A program made the position numbers and the translations under genes. 64,000 nt of DNA from Bacillus_BU sp051233475 (GTDB lineage Bacteria > Bacillota > Bacilli > Bacillales > Cytobacillaceae): positions 1 to 64,000 of the forward strand of contig NZ_JBKFGH010000014.1 of assembly GCF_051233475.1 (NCBI RefSeq), written 5' to 3'. Below the pieces are notes generated by a model. The model searched no databases, was not told where the DNA came from, and was given only the letters and a program-made list of their open reading frames with translations. This document shows positions 51,849 to 61,534 of the stretch, piece by piece. Every line of letters starts with the position of its first letter. The first letter of the stretch is position 1.

Positions 51849-52823
51849 GTGGCAAAATTCGGAAATATAAAAGTTTGCGTAGGAAAAATAGAGCAGGAAA
51901 CAAAATCTATCAAGCGTTTCCACTTATATCCGGTTGATCAAGATTTACTGCCCGCATTTACCGGTGGTTCTCATATTACAACATATGTAAAAAACGGCGA
52001 CGAGATTATAGAAAGAAATTACTCACTTGTTAGTCATCCAACTGAGCTAACTCAGTATACGATTGCCATTCGTAAGGATGAACGATCAAGAGGTGGATCA
52101 GTTTATTGGCATGATGAAATCAAAGTGGGCGATCGTTTAGAAATCAGTTGGCCTAGAAATCATTTCCCACTTGCTTTCAAAGCTGCGAAACACCACGTAT
52201 TTTATGCAGCTGGAATCGGGATTACCCCATTTATGACCATGATGAAAGATTTATCGGCTGAAGGTAAATCATTTGAATTACATTATGCTGCAAGAACGAA
52301 AGAAGATTGTGCGTTCTATGATTATTTAAATGCAACATATCCTGGAAAGTGTCATTTCTATTTCTCAAGAACGGAAAATCCTACTAAAATGACCCCTGCA
52401 ACAATGGCTGAACATCGGATTGGCTCACATGTGTATTTTTGTGGACCCGTTTCAATGGTGAAGGAATTTAGGGAAGCTGCCGAACACTTCGGTTACCCAA
52501 GCCATTCGATTCATTTTGAATTATTTTCAGCGACTAATGAAGGACCAAAAGATCCTTTTGTTGTAAAATTGGCCAACAGCAAAAGAATCGTGGAAGTTTC
52601 TGAAAAAGAAACTTTATTAGAGGCGCTATTAAAAGCTGGAGTAGACGCTGCTTATTCTTGTAAAGTTGGCGGATGCGGAACGTGCGAGGTACAGGTAGTT
52701 AAAGGAGAAGTTGATCACCGGGACCACTTTTACAAAGAGGAAGAAAGAAGGACGAAAAACGTTATGATGACTTGTTGCTCAAGAGCAAAAGAAGCTGAAA
52801 AAGTGCTCGTTCTAGACTTATAA
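51849..52823 (+). CDS. Phthalate-dioxygenase-reductase-type flavin/2Fe-2S reductase
   Basis: A 324-residue electron-transfer protein. FAD or FMN domain with ERNYSLVSHPTEL (RxYS), NAD domain with FYAAGIGITPFMTMM, and a C-terminal plant-type 2Fe-2S domain with SCKVGGCGTCEVQV and the last Cys in MMTCCSRA. It passes electrons from NAD(P)H to the heme subunit. Start GTG 51849 (VAKFGNIKV), 11 bases after GGGAG; the frame's earlier TTG is the ribosome site itself. It belongs to the N-demethylase operon, 48 bp after the DmmA-like gene. Confidence 0.85.
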   Translation: MAKFGNIKVCVGKIEQETKSIKRFHLYPVDQDLLPAFTGGSHITTYVKNGDEIIERNYSLVSHPTELTQYTIAIRKDERSRGGSVYWHDEIKVGDRLEISWPRNHFPLAFKAAKHHVFYAAGIGITPFMTMMKDLSAEGKSFELHYAARTKEDCAFYDYLNATYPGKCHFYFSRTENPTKMTPATMAEHRIGSHVYFCGPVSMVKEFREAAEHFGYPSHSIHFELFSATNEGPKDPFVVKLANSKRIVEVSEKETLLEALLKAGVDAAYSCKVGGCGTCEVQVVKGEVDHRDHFYKEEERRTKNVMMTCCSRAKEAEKVLVLDL

Positions 52824-52856
52824 TCTTTTGCAATGTAATAGATTGATAAACTCTGC

Positions 52857-52874
52857 TCTTCCGCTGAAGCGGAA
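52857..52874. repeat. Short hairpin, remnant of a Bacillus repeat
   Basis: CTTCCGCT-GA-AGCGGAAG followed by GCGCAGG. It matches an inner piece of the GC-rich elements at 29756 and 59843, so it is probably a decayed copy. Confidence 0.5.
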
Positions 52875-52919
52875 GGCGCAGGTAATAATAGAATCATCAT
52901 AATAATAGGAGGTAATGTA

Positions 52920-54416
52920 ATGACAACAACCACTCGAGTATTGGAATTAAAGATGTATATTAATGGTGAATGGAGACTTTCCAGCAACCCGGATACGAAT
53001 AAGGTTATTAATCCGGCAAATGGTCAATTGATTGCCATAGCTCCGAGAGCAACTATTGAAGAAACGGAAGAAGCCATTAAAGCTGCAAAAGAAGCTTTTG
53101 AGAGTGGTGTTTGGTCCAAGCTAAGTGCACAGGAGCGTGCAGATTACCTTTTAAAAATTGCTGACAAAATAGATGAAAAACACGATGAACTGGTGCAACT
53201 TGAAGTAAAAGATAATGGAAAAATTAAGGCAGAGGCTGATATCGATATTTCTGATGCTGCTTCTTGTTTTCGCTATTATGCAGGTCTGATTAGAACTCCA
53301 GACGGCCAAACGTATCATGTTGCGGATCCAATCCAGGCAATGGTTGTGCGTGAACCAGTTGGCGTTACTGGGTTAATTGTTCCTTGGAACTTCCCATTCC
53401 TAATGAGTGTTTGGAAATTTGCTCCTGCATTAGCTGCCGGAAATACGATTGTGTATAAGCCCGCAGAAGTGACTCCAGTAACAGCAACGAAATTAGTGGA
53501 AATTATTGAAGAAGTAGGTATCCCAAAAGGGGTAGTGAACATGGTATTGGGAAAAGGTTCTGTCATTGGGGAAGTGATCGCCGCAAGCCAGGATGTCGAT
53601 ATGGTTTCGTTCACAGGTAGCACGGAAGTCGGCAAAAGCATTATGCGCAATGCTTCGGGGAATTTGAAAAAGATCTCCCTTGAACTTGGCGGTAAGTCAC
53701 CAAATATTATCTTTGCAGATGCTGATTTTGAAGCCTCAGTTGATAATGCATTATTAGGTATTTTCTATGGGTCTGGTCAAGTATGTTCTGCTGGAAGTCG
53801 AATTATTGTGGAAGAAAACATTTATGATCAATTTGTTAAAGAGTTCGTAAGGCGGGCCAAAAATATCAAAGTAGGACCAGGATTGGAAGAAGGTTCTGAA
53901 ATGGGTGCAATTGTAAGTGAAGCACAACTTAATACCATTCTAGAGTATATTGAAATCGGTAAAAAAGAAGGCGCAACATTAGCTTGTGGTGGAAATCGTA
54001 TTCTCGAAAAGGGTTTGGATCAAGGATTCTTTGTTGAACCAACTGTATTCATTGATGTAACTCCAGAGATGCGCATCGTAAAAGAAGAAATCTTCGGACC
54101 TGTTGCCGTCATCCAAAAGTTCCAAGATGAAGAAGAAGCTATTAAACTGGCAAATGACACAATATATGGTCTTGCCGGCGGAGTTTTCACCTCAGATGGT
54201 GCAAAAGCAATGCGTGTCATTAAACAAGTACGTGCTGGTATTACTTGGATTAACACTTATGGACCAACCTATAACGAAGCTCCATGGCATGGGTATAAAC
54301 AAAGCGGTATTGGTTCAAGCCTTGGAACATTTGGATTGGATGAATTCCAAGAAGTAAAACAAATAAACATTAATCTTGCCGTAGGACCAACAGGCTGGTT
54401 TTCAAACGATAAATAG
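52920..54416 (+). CDS. Aldehyde dehydrogenase (betaine-aldehyde-type)
   Basis: A 498-residue NAD(P)-dependent aldehyde dehydrogenase: VPWNFPFLMS, FTGSTEVGK, catalytic Glu in LELGGKSPN and Cys in GSGQVCSAGSR. Sequence style is that of betaine-aldehyde and related omega-amino aldehyde dehydrogenases. It lies 96 bp after the reductase gene with its own GGAGG site and no terminator between, so it can be read from the sigma-54 promoter. It may oxidise the aldehyde left after amine breakdown. A strong terminator follows. Confidence 0.82.
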   Translation: MTTTTRVLELKMYINGEWRLSSNPDTNKVINPANGQLIAIAPRATIEETEEAIKAAKEAFESGVWSKLSAQERADYLLKIADKIDEKHDELVQLEVKDNGKIKAEADIDISDAASCFRYYAGLIRTPDGQTYHVADPIQAMVVREPVGVTGLIVPWNFPFLMSVWKFAPALAAGNTIVYKPAEVTPVTATKLVEIIEEVGIPKGVVNMVLGKGSVIGEVIAASQDVDMVSFTGSTEVGKSIMRNASGNLKKISLELGGKSPNIIFADADFEASVDNALLGIFYGSGQVCSAGSRIIVEENIYDQFVKEFVRRAKNIKVGPGLEEGSEMGAIVSEAQLNTILEYIEIGKKEGATLACGGNRILEKGLDQGFFVEPTVFIDVTPEMRIVKEEIFGPVAVIQKFQDEEEAIKLANDTIYGLAGGVFTSDGAKAMRVIKQVRAGITWINTYGPTYNEAPWHGYKQSGIGSSLGTFGLDEFQEVKQININLAVGPTGWFSNDK

Positions 54417-54427
54417 CTTTAGAAATA

Positions 54428-54477
54428 TAGAGGGTGATGAAAAGAAACGATCTATCTTTGAACCACCCTCTTTTTTA
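54428..54477 (+). terminator. Terminator after the aldehyde dehydrogenase
   Basis: AGAGGGTG pairs with CACCCTCT over a 27-base loop, followed by a T-run. Confidence 0.7.
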
Positions 54478-54574
54478 AAATATCACTGGTTGCTACCTAC
54501 ACTGATTTACTTTCCTGATCTTCAGTACTTTTTTAGACAGTGTAAGCGCTAACAATATTAAGGAGGATTATATC

Positions 54575-56110
54575 ATGCAAGAAAATCTGAACGAAAAAAT
54601 TAGCGGATCTGCTTCAGAACATCATGATAGTGATGCCGCCCATCTAGCATCACTTGGATATGAATCTGAATTTCGCCGCGATATGAGTCCGTGGGCAAAC
54701 TTTTCGCTTGGGTTCACTTATCTTTCTCCTGTAGTCGGTGTTTACACACTATTTGCATACGCACTTGCGCAAGGTGGCCCACCAATGATTTGGAGTTTTT
54801 TCATCGTAGGACTCGGACAATTACTAGTCGCACTTGTCTTCAGTGAAATTGTTGCGCAATACCCTGTTGCAGGAGGAGTTTATCCTTGGGCACGAAGATT
54901 ATGGGGGCGCAAGTGGGCGTGGATGACTGGCTGGGTTTACTTAATGGCTTTGCTTGTGACGATTGCCAGTGTTTCGTATGGAGCTGGACCTTATCTGGCA
55001 CAGGTTTTAGGTGTTGAGTTATCGGTAAACTCTACGATTCTTTGTGCATTAATTATTCTTGCACTATCGACCATCATCAATTTTCTTGGCACAAAGGTTC
55101 TCGCAGCTGCAGCAGTAATTGGTTTTGTTGCTGAACTCATCGGTGCGCTTGTAGTTGGTTTTTGGTTGCTGATCTCAGAACGGCATCACGGCCTTGGAAT
55201 ACTCTTTGATTCTTTTGGTGCTCAAGGTAGTAATAGTTACTTATATGCGTTTGCTGCAGCTGGATTAATTGGAATTTTTCAATATTATGGATTTGAAGCT
55301 TGTGGTGATGTTGCTGAAGAAGTACCGAATCCAGGTGTTCTTATCCCAAAGGCAATGCGTCGAACAATTTACATTGGCGGTGCAGCCGCAACTTTTGTTT
55401 GCCTTGCATTAGTACTTTCAGTTGCCGATATCCCAGCGGTTATCGCTGGTGAGGACGTAACACCGGTTGAAACATTACTAAACCAAGCGTTTGGTCCTGT
55501 TGGCGCTAAGATTGTTCTGGGGATTGTGTTGATTTCATTCCTTTCATGTGCAATGAGTTTACAAGCGGCAGCCAGCAGACTTGCCTATTCCTATGGACGT
55601 GATGACATGATTGTAGGAAGCCGATTATTAAAGAAGTTTTCAAGTGCTCGTCACATACCGCCTTATGCGCTGCTTCTTGCAGCTATTGCTCCAGCCATTA
55701 TTGTGCTTGGATCAAAAGTGTCTACAGATGCGCTCACAAAAGTAATCAGTTTTGCTGCACTTGGCATTTATCTTGGATTCCAAATGGTGGTCCTTGCTGC
55801 ACTTCGAGCCAGACTAAAAGGATGGAAGCCAAGTGGTAAGTATCAATTGGGCAAGTGGGGGCTGCCTGTCAATATTGGTGCACTTGTCTACGGAATCATC
55901 GCAATAATCAACATGTGCTGGCCAAGAACGCCAGATGCAGCTTGGTATGATAACTATATCGTACTCCTTTCGGGAGTTATAGTTGTTGTTGCTGGTTTAC
56001 TGTATATGATGATTCATCGTAGCTACGGACATAGCAAAATGCCGTATAATGATGCGATACCGAAAACATATATATCTGATCAAAACAAGCGTAATGACAT
56101 GTCAATGTAG
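54575..56110 (+). CDS. APC-family amino acid/amine permease
   Basis: A 511-residue transporter with about 12 helices. Early motif FSLGFTYLSPVVGVYTLFAYAL, SEIVAQYPVAGGVYPWARRLWG and YYGFEACGDVAEEVPNPG are typical of the amino acid-polyamine-organocation family, nearest in look to GABA/ethanolamine/choline-type permeases. It has its own GGAGG and lies beyond a terminator, so it is probably its own unit, but position suggests it imports the amine handled by the adjacent N-demethylase system. A strong terminator follows at 56172. Confidence 0.82.
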   Translation: MQENLNEKISGSASEHHDSDAAHLASLGYESEFRRDMSPWANFSLGFTYLSPVVGVYTLFAYALAQGGPPMIWSFFIVGLGQLLVALVFSEIVAQYPVAGGVYPWARRLWGRKWAWMTGWVYLMALLVTIASVSYGAGPYLAQVLGVELSVNSTILCALIILALSTIINFLGTKVLAAAAVIGFVAELIGALVVGFWLLISERHHGLGILFDSFGAQGSNSYLYAFAAAGLIGIFQYYGFEACGDVAEEVPNPGVLIPKAMRRTIYIGGAAATFVCLALVLSVADIPAVIAGEDVTPVETLLNQAFGPVGAKIVLGIVLISFLSCAMSLQAAASRLAYSYGRDDMIVGSRLLKKFSSARHIPPYALLLAAIAPAIIVLGSKVSTDALTKVISFAALGIYLGFQMVVLAALRARLKGWKPSGKYQLGKWGLPVNIGALVYGIIAIINMCWPRTPDAAWYDNYIVLLSGVIVVVAGLLYMMIHRSYGHSKMPYNDAIPKTYISDQNKRNDMSM

Positions 56111-56171
56111 GTTAGTTGCTAACTCATATTAGAGTGACTTACTAACGGATCCACTAAATATAATTTATATT

Positions 56172-56203
56172 AAAAGAACGGTGCTGAAAAGCACCGTTCT
56201 TTT
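56172..56203 (+). terminator. Terminator after the permease
   Basis: A perfect 14-bp stem, AAAAGAACGGTGCT / AGCACCGTTCTTTT, with a GAAA tetraloop. Confidence 0.9.
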
Positions 56204-56336
56204 GCCCATAATTCTCAACCATAATAATCCATAAAGCATTAAAAATTAACGTAATATTTTTAAAAACCGCACCATACATCTGTCACAGACTGATTGCCTT
56301 TACACCAACCAATTCATAATCATAATTTTCTTTGAC

Positions 56337-56552
56337 TTATAACTCCTCAATACCTATAACACTATATTTCTCGCTATTTACAGCAAGTTTTAAAGATTCA
56401 TTACTTAAATCATGTGTAGTTTCAATAATCGCATTTTTATCAACTAAGTTTACCTCTACATTTATTACTCCCTCAAGGCCTGCTAATGCTTCATTTACAT
56501 GTCCGGCGCATTTTTCACATTTCATACCTTCGACGAATATTTTCTTTTTCAT
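56337..56552 (-). CDS. Heavy-metal-associated (CopZ-like) small protein
   Basis: A 71-residue ferredoxin-fold metal carrier with the metal motif GMKCEKCAGHV (CxxC) and the usual ALAGLEGVINVEVNL second helix. Such proteins chaperone Cu(I) or other soft metals. No P-type ATPase is adjacent. GGAGG stands nine bases before the ATG. Confidence 0.85.
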   Translation of the reverse strand: MKKKIFVEGMKCEKCAGHVNEALAGLEGVINVEVNLVDKNAIIETTHDLSNESLKLAVNSEKYSVIGIEEL

Positions 56553-56585
56553 CTCTTTTTACCTCCAATAATCATTTCTATTAAA

Positions 56586-57539
56586 CTATTTCCATTTAAC
56601 ATTTTCTTTTTTTTCTTCATCAACAATCAATGTAAATACATCAGGTCGTGAGTAATGGCCAACTGGATCAAAATCTAATTGACTATACGCGATATCCCGT
56701 AGGTCAAGGTCAGCAATCAGGATATCCTCTTTCCCATAGATCGGTTCAACTACATATTCCCCTAATGGCCCAACAATAGCACTGCCACCTGAGCTCATAA
56801 TATCAGGTGAAGACTCTAATTCGTCGTAACAAGCCAAATCAACAGGATACATATTTTTTGTAACATATTGATTACATGATAAAACAAAGCATCTACCTTC
56901 CATTGCGATATGTCGAATTGTTGATTGCCATGATTCTCTCGCATCCGCTGTTGGCGCAATATATAGTTGGATTCCTTTTGCATACATGGCCGCTCTAGCT
57001 AACGGCATATAATTTTCCCAACAAATTAGTGCACCTATCTTTCCATATGGTGTGTCAAATACCGGAAGAGTACTTCCATCGCCTTCTCCCCATACTACTC
57101 TTTCGGCAGCAGTTGGTTTTAATTTACGATGTTTACCAAGAAGTTTTCCTTCAGGGCTAAAAAATAGAACAGTACAATAAAGAGTTCCGCCACTAGTTTC
57201 TTGATCTCTTTCAATAACACCAATTACTAAATAAACTCCCGCTTTTCTTGCTGCCTCACCTAACAACTCGGTTGACTGGCTAGGAACTTCAATCGAATTG
57301 TCCCAGTATCTGAACCAATCCTGGCGCCCTTCTTTCGTCCTTGAGCCTATTTTTGAACCAAAAGAAAGACCCCTTGGATAGGCTGGAATAAAGGCTTCCG
57401 GGAATATGACAATTTTTGCTCCTTTTTCTCCTGCCTCATGAGTCAGTCTTATTGTCTTATCAACAGTTGCATCCCGGTCCATAATAACTGGTGCAGCTTG
57501 AACGACAGCAACTCGGACAATACTTAGATTTTCTTGCAT
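56586..57539 (-). CDS. Nitrilase
   Basis: A 317-residue carbon-nitrogen hydrolase. Catalytic triad Glu48 (FPEAFIPAYPRGL), Lys139 (GKHRKLKPT) and Cys173 (ALICWENYMPL). The CWENYMPL form and the VWGEGDGS segment are those of true nitrilases, which convert nitriles to carboxylic acids and ammonia. It lies 33 bp upstream of the CopZ-like gene on the same strand; joint transcription is possible. GGGAGG precedes the ATG. The substrate cannot be deduced. Confidence 0.87.
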   Translation of the reverse strand: MQENLSIVRVAVVQAAPVIMDRDATVDKTIRLTHEAGEKGAKIVIFPEAFIPAYPRGLSFGSKIGSRTKEGRQDWFRYWDNSIEVPSQSTELLGEAARKAGVYLVIGVIERDQETSGGTLYCTVLFFSPEGKLLGKHRKLKPTAAERVVWGEGDGSTLPVFDTPYGKIGALICWENYMPLARAAMYAKGIQLYIAPTADARESWQSTIRHIAMEGRCFVLSCNQYVTKNMYPVDLACYDELESSPDIMSSGGSAIVGPLGEYVVEPIYGKEDILIADLDLRDIAYSQLDFDPVGHYSRPDVFTLIVDEEKKENVKWK

Positions 57540-57730
57540 AGCGAACGCCTCCCTTTATTGAGTTTGGAAAGAAGATATATTACTAGATAATTAATTCATT
57601 CCTATTATAAAAATAATCCCATAAAAAGGACCATCCAATCCCCTAGTATTTACATCATCCACTATAAGCTTTTTTTAATTAAAGATTAAATGTTCTATTA
57701 ACTACTAACCACCAATTTGTCATATAATAA

Positions 57731-57766
57731 AAAAAACACTGGGTAACGGCAATTACCCAGTGTTTT
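57731..57766 (-). terminator. Terminator of nrfHA
   Basis: AAAACACTGGGTAA pairs with TTACCCAGTGTTTT around six bases, next to the nrfA stop at 57777. Confidence 0.88.
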
Positions 57767-57776
57767 GATCACATTC

Positions 57777-59225
57777 TTATTTTTTTGGTGCAGCAGGTGC
57801 TGCTACAGGCTGTAAGGCTGGGAAGTAACTATTAACCGCGTGATCTTTCTTCTTAAAGTTATCCTTCTCGTCATATACAGCCTGCTTTGCTTTTTCTATC
57901 TCATGAATTAGTTCTTCCAGGTTTACACCCTTCTTGACTAATTCTTCCGTTGCAATTCGGATCGCTTCATTGGATGCAACTTCAGATTTTCTAAGTGAAT
58001 CCATTGAGCCTTGTGGATTATGGAATCCAGCCGAACTCTCGGCGGCACAGATATCCCAGAACCATTGTCCTTTACGAACCGCTGCTTGAGCCTGCTTAAT
58101 TTTATCGTCACTTACTCCACTAATAATCATTTTATTGACATAATAATGAGCAGTAATTGAAACGTCTTCAGCATTGTGTAACGCTTCCATATGAGTGTCT
58201 TGGATTTCCGTTACACGATCTTTTAATTCATCAATCTCACGATTTGTATGACAGGTTCCACATGATTGCTCCATTGTTTTAAGTGGAGAAGTCCACCAGT
58301 GTGAAGTGATTTTCTTTTTACCGTCAACACGTTCATATGGCATATGACAGTCTGCACATGAAACACCTGCTTTTCCGTGCGGACCTTCCATATGAGTTTC
58401 GAAATCAGGATGCTGGCCTTTTAGCATTGGAGTTCCTGAAATGTTATGAACCCAGTCTTTTTCAAAGCCATTTTCTTTAGCTGTCGTTTCATAATATTCA
58501 TACATATCTTCCGGTTTAAAACCATTTGCCCATGGGAAAGTCACTTCTCCATTTTTAGCAGCAAAATGGTATTCTACGTGACATTGTGCACAAACATAGC
58601 TTCTCATGTCATTTTTAGTTGCCTTAGAAATATCAATTCCTTGAGATTCCATTCCTTTTGTAAAACTAGGGCGGGTAATACGTAATTCCATTGTTTGTGG
58701 ATCATGGCAGTCAGTACAGCCGATCGGTGAGTGACCCATGGCTTCTGCTTTTGGCCAAATGTCCTTATTAAAGTTTCCACCCCAATAATCGTCACCCATT
58801 TCCTCAATCATGTGTGGAACAGCTGTAGATTTACAGGTTAAACAAGATCCGATTGATTTGTCAGTGATACGGGCAGTTTCACGAATATCTACGTTCGCGT
58901 AGGCGTGGCCGCGGTCTTCCGTATACTGTGTGGCAAATCCATATCCATTAAAAAGAATTGGCAAATATGGCTCTTTATCATGATCATATTTACTACGATT
59001 AATAGAACCTGCATATTTCGTATCTTCCATTTTTTCTGTTTTGTAGAAGCTTTTATATTGAAGCGGAAATAAATCCTTAAACGCTTCATTGCTAATTTCA
59101 TCTTTTGATAAGCCGGTTTTTAACCCTTCAGTTTTCTTTGCCTCTTCAGCTCCTGAGCAACCTGCAATCAGCATGATGACAGCGATTAGGGTCAAATAAA
59201 TCCAATGAAGTTTTTTGCTAACCAT
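57777..59225 (-). CDS. nrfA: Cytochrome c552 ammonia-forming nitrite reductase
   Basis: A 482-residue pentaheme enzyme. The active-site heme motif CLTCK (Cys128-Lys132) is the diagnostic CxxCK; four CxxCH motifs follow (CTDCH, CAQCH, CADCH, CGTCH). The signal peptide ends in a lipobox (IAGC, Cys23), so the mature enzyme is an extracytoplasmic lipoprotein, as usual in Gram-positives. It reduces nitrite to ammonium with six electrons from NrfH. The start overlaps the nrfH end by eight bases. Confidence 0.95.
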   Translation of the reverse strand: MVSKKLHWIYLTLIAVIMLIAGCSGAEEAKKTEGLKTGLSKDEISNEAFKDLFPLQYKSFYKTEKMEDTKYAGSINRSKYDHDKEPYLPILFNGYGFATQYTEDRGHAYANVDIRETARITDKSIGSCLTCKSTAVPHMIEEMGDDYWGGNFNKDIWPKAEAMGHSPIGCTDCHDPQTMELRITRPSFTKGMESQGIDISKATKNDMRSYVCAQCHVEYHFAAKNGEVTFPWANGFKPEDMYEYYETTAKENGFEKDWVHNISGTPMLKGQHPDFETHMEGPHGKAGVSCADCHMPYERVDGKKKITSHWWTSPLKTMEQSCGTCHTNREIDELKDRVTEIQDTHMEALHNAEDVSITAHYYVNKMIISGVSDDKIKQAQAAVRKGQWFWDICAAESSAGFHNPQGSMDSLRKSEVASNEAIRIATEELVKKGVNLEELIHEIEKAKQAVYDEKDNFKKKDHAVNSYFPALQPVAAPAAPKK

Positions 59226-59742
59226 TGTTCATTGATCCTCCCTTATTTTCTAATAGCTCTCCCGGTTTTGGTACCTTGTAGAATTCTTCTGTTTTAAAGC
59301 CTTTTCCGTGCGGTACTGACTGGTGACAGACCGTACAGTTCTCTTTTGCATCATGTGAAACATTTTCTAACGTGCTCTTATGGCAGTTAATGCAATTGGA
59401 ATTGATTGCTTCCTTTGAGCCAGCAGTCGGATGCAGAACACCTGGAATTTTTTCTTCACCAAATGTGTTGTAGTAGACGTGCCCTAATCCCGACTTCGCT
59501 TTGAAGGTATATTTGCTCACTAAAGAATCGTGTGGTAAATGGCAGTCTCCACAAGCTATCTCTGCATGGGTAGAATCTGTAAAAGAATCATGAGCATTGT
59601 TCATGATATGACAGCTCTTACAAAATTCACCAGAGTCAGTATAGGCTAACGTCTTTGCCGTTACCACTGATGCAATAATTCCAACAAATAATCCAATCAA
59701 CAGGAGCAATCGTTTATCAATTGCCAGAAATTTTTTCAACAT
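59218..59742 (-). CDS. nrfH: Tetraheme quinol dehydrogenase NrfH
   Basis: A 174-residue NapC/NirT-type cytochrome. One N-terminal membrane helix (LLLLIGLFVGIIASVVTAKTL) and four CxxCH motifs (CKSCH, CGDCH, CINCH, CTVCH). It takes electrons from menaquinol and feeds NrfA. Start ATG 59742 has AAGGGAGGTG just upstream; the longer frame to 59802 precedes that site. The gene overlaps nrfA. Confidence 0.93.
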   Translation of the reverse strand: MLKKFLAIDKRLLLLIGLFVGIIASVVTAKTLAYTDSGEFCKSCHIMNNAHDSFTDSTHAEIACGDCHLPHDSLVSKYTFKAKSGLGHVYYNTFGEEKIPGVLHPTAGSKEAINSNCINCHKSTLENVSHDAKENCTVCHQSVPHGKGFKTEEFYKVPKPGELLENKGGSMNNG

Positions 59743-59842
59743 GATTTCACCTCCCTTGAAAAATAAATATCTATTAAAACACCAATAAAGTGTTCTAACC
59801 AAAATAGTGAATCATTGGCTTAATTTACCTTTTTAAGATTAA

Positions 59843-60155
59843 GGCTGTGTTAAACTTGACTGTTGATTGCAGCGAGAGGCGCTTGCTTTCCGCGGGGCGG
59901 GCGGTGATCCTGTCTAGCTTGCAGCGGCTAGGGGCTCGGGGTCATAAGCCAATCCGTCAAGAAGGTCAAAGAACGACCTTCATGCCGGCTCGTCTTATGC
60001 CTGTCGCCCCTGGGCAAGCCGCTTCCTCTTTTCCTTCTCCTCGGAGCTAAAGCTCCTGTGGGGTCTCACCTGTCCCGCTGCTCCCGCAGGAGTCAAGCGC
60101 CTTCCGCTCCAATCAACATTGTGTAAAAAAATCAACACTGAGCTTAAACACAGCC
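59843..60155. repeat. Nested Bacillus repeat elements
   Basis: The outer element has terminal inverted repeats GGCTGTGTTAAA and TTAAACACAGCC and the GC-rich core seen at 29756-29937, here inverted (ends ATCAACATTG). Inside it, about 59908-60033, is a second repeat beginning TCCTGTCTAGCTTGCAGCGG and ending GCCGCTTCCTCTTTTCC with its own hairpins (GGTC...GACC). I recognise both as high-copy Bacillus repeats. The gap 59743-60228 holds no gene; the frame at 59847-60050 lies within the repeat. Confidence 0.75.
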
Positions 60156-60228
60156 AAGATTAAAGTAAATAGTAGGATTGCAACAGTAACGAAGCCTACC
60201 ACCTAAAAAGGTGGCAGACATACCCCTA

Positions 60229-61515
60229 TCATTCGTTTCTATTGGAATCCTGCCAAAGAGTTTGGCTTCCCTCTTCATCCTCTAGTAGGAGGGCTGTTAC
60301 CTTGTCCCCTTTTTGAAAATGACGTGTACTGCCAGGTAAAACCATCAGTGTGTCGGTTTTCGCTAGACTCAATACTGCATTCGACTTGTCCATTCCAACT
60401 GGTCTTGCCATCATCTCGCCATTTTCAAAAAACAGCTTACTTCGAACAAATCTAGTAAATGGATTGACTTTTGGAAAATCGCTAGCAAGGGAAACCGTTT
60501 CAAACTTTAAATAAGGATGATCACTATAGAGCATTTTTCGAATAATAGGTCTTACAAACAACTCAAAACCAACATAACTTGCTGAGGGGTTGCCGGATAA
60601 ACCAAACAAAAGTTTTCCTTCGAGTGCAGTAACTGTCGTGACGCTACCAGGCCGCATCGCCACTTTATTAAACAAGACCTGCCCCGTTAATCTCTTGTAA
60701 ATATCGGGCATCAGATCATAATCCCCCACCGATACCCCACCGGTAGTAATTAAAATATCGACCTTATTTAACGCCAACGAAATCGCTTCATAACAGGTTT
60801 CTATTTCATCCGGAAGCTTACCAAAGTAGATGGGTTCTGCCCCGATTCTTTTTGCTTGTGCTTCAATCATATAAGAATTGCTATTTCGAATTTTGCCATC
60901 CTGTAACGGTTCATTCACATCAAGAAGTTCAGAACCTGTAGCGAAAATTCCGATTCTCGGCTTGACTGCAACAGGAACTTGAGAATATCCGAAAGTAGCA
61001 AGGACTGCTTTTACTCCCGGATTTATTCTTGTCCCTTTTTTAATTACGATTTCACCACATCTCGTTTCTTCAGCTTGATAGGAAAGATGTTCCCCCTCCT
61101 TCAACTGTCGCTTAATCGAAATATATTTTTCTCCTTTTTTAGTAAACTCTTTAACTAATTCGAGCGCGATGACAGCGTTTGCCCCTTTAGGGGTTTTAGC
61201 CCCGGTCATAATCCTTGAAGCTTCAAATGGACCCAGTTCATTCTTCGGAACCATACCGGCCGCAAGCTCCTCTACTACTTTAAATTCTAAAGGAAATTCA
61301 GAAGAAGCAACTTCTGTATCCTCCGCTCTTAAAGCAAAACCGTCATAACCGGAACGTGTAAACATTGGTATGTCATGAGTAGCGATAATATCTTCAGCCA
61401 AATAGCGGTGATCACAGTCCTCAATTGGAATCAGTTCTTTCTTACCACCCAGTTGGTGGCCCATCACTCTTTTTACCGCTTCGCCTATTTGGATAGGCCT
61501 ACGTAATTCCAACAA
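60229..61515 (-). CDS. moeA: Molybdopterin molybdenumtransferase
   Basis: A 428-residue MoeA. Recognisable: GYDGFALRAEDT in domain III, EASRIMTGAKTPKGANAVI, the MPT-binding TTGGVSVGDYDLMPD and GLSGNPSASYVGFE. It inserts molybdate into adenylated molybdopterin. Its place behind the molybdoenzyme genes suggests a dedicated copy. The start is TTG 61515 behind GGGGTG; it matches the usual RxPIxxxEA opening. Confidence 0.92.
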   Translation of the reverse strand: MLELRRPIQIGEAVKRVMGHQLGGKKELIPIEDCDHRYLAEDIIATHDIPMFTRSGYDGFALRAEDTEVASSEFPLEFKVVEELAAGMVPKNELGPFEASRIMTGAKTPKGANAVIALELVKEFTKKGEKYISIKRQLKEGEHLSYQAEETRCGEIVIKKGTRINPGVKAVLATFGYSQVPVAVKPRIGIFATGSELLDVNEPLQDGKIRNSNSYMIEAQAKRIGAEPIYFGKLPDEIETCYEAISLALNKVDILITTGGVSVGDYDLMPDIYKRLTGQVLFNKVAMRPGSVTTVTALEGKLLFGLSGNPSASYVGFELFVRPIIRKMLYSDHPYLKFETVSLASDFPKVNPFTRFVRSKLFFENGEMMARPVGMDKSNAVLSLAKTDTLMVLPGSTRHFQKGDKVTALLLEDEEGSQTLWQDSNRNE

Positions 61516-61534
61516 TCATTTCACCCCATTTAAT

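Noticed and set aside
59847..60050. A 67-residue plus-strand frame
   Set aside because: It lies within the nested repeat element and has no ribosome site.
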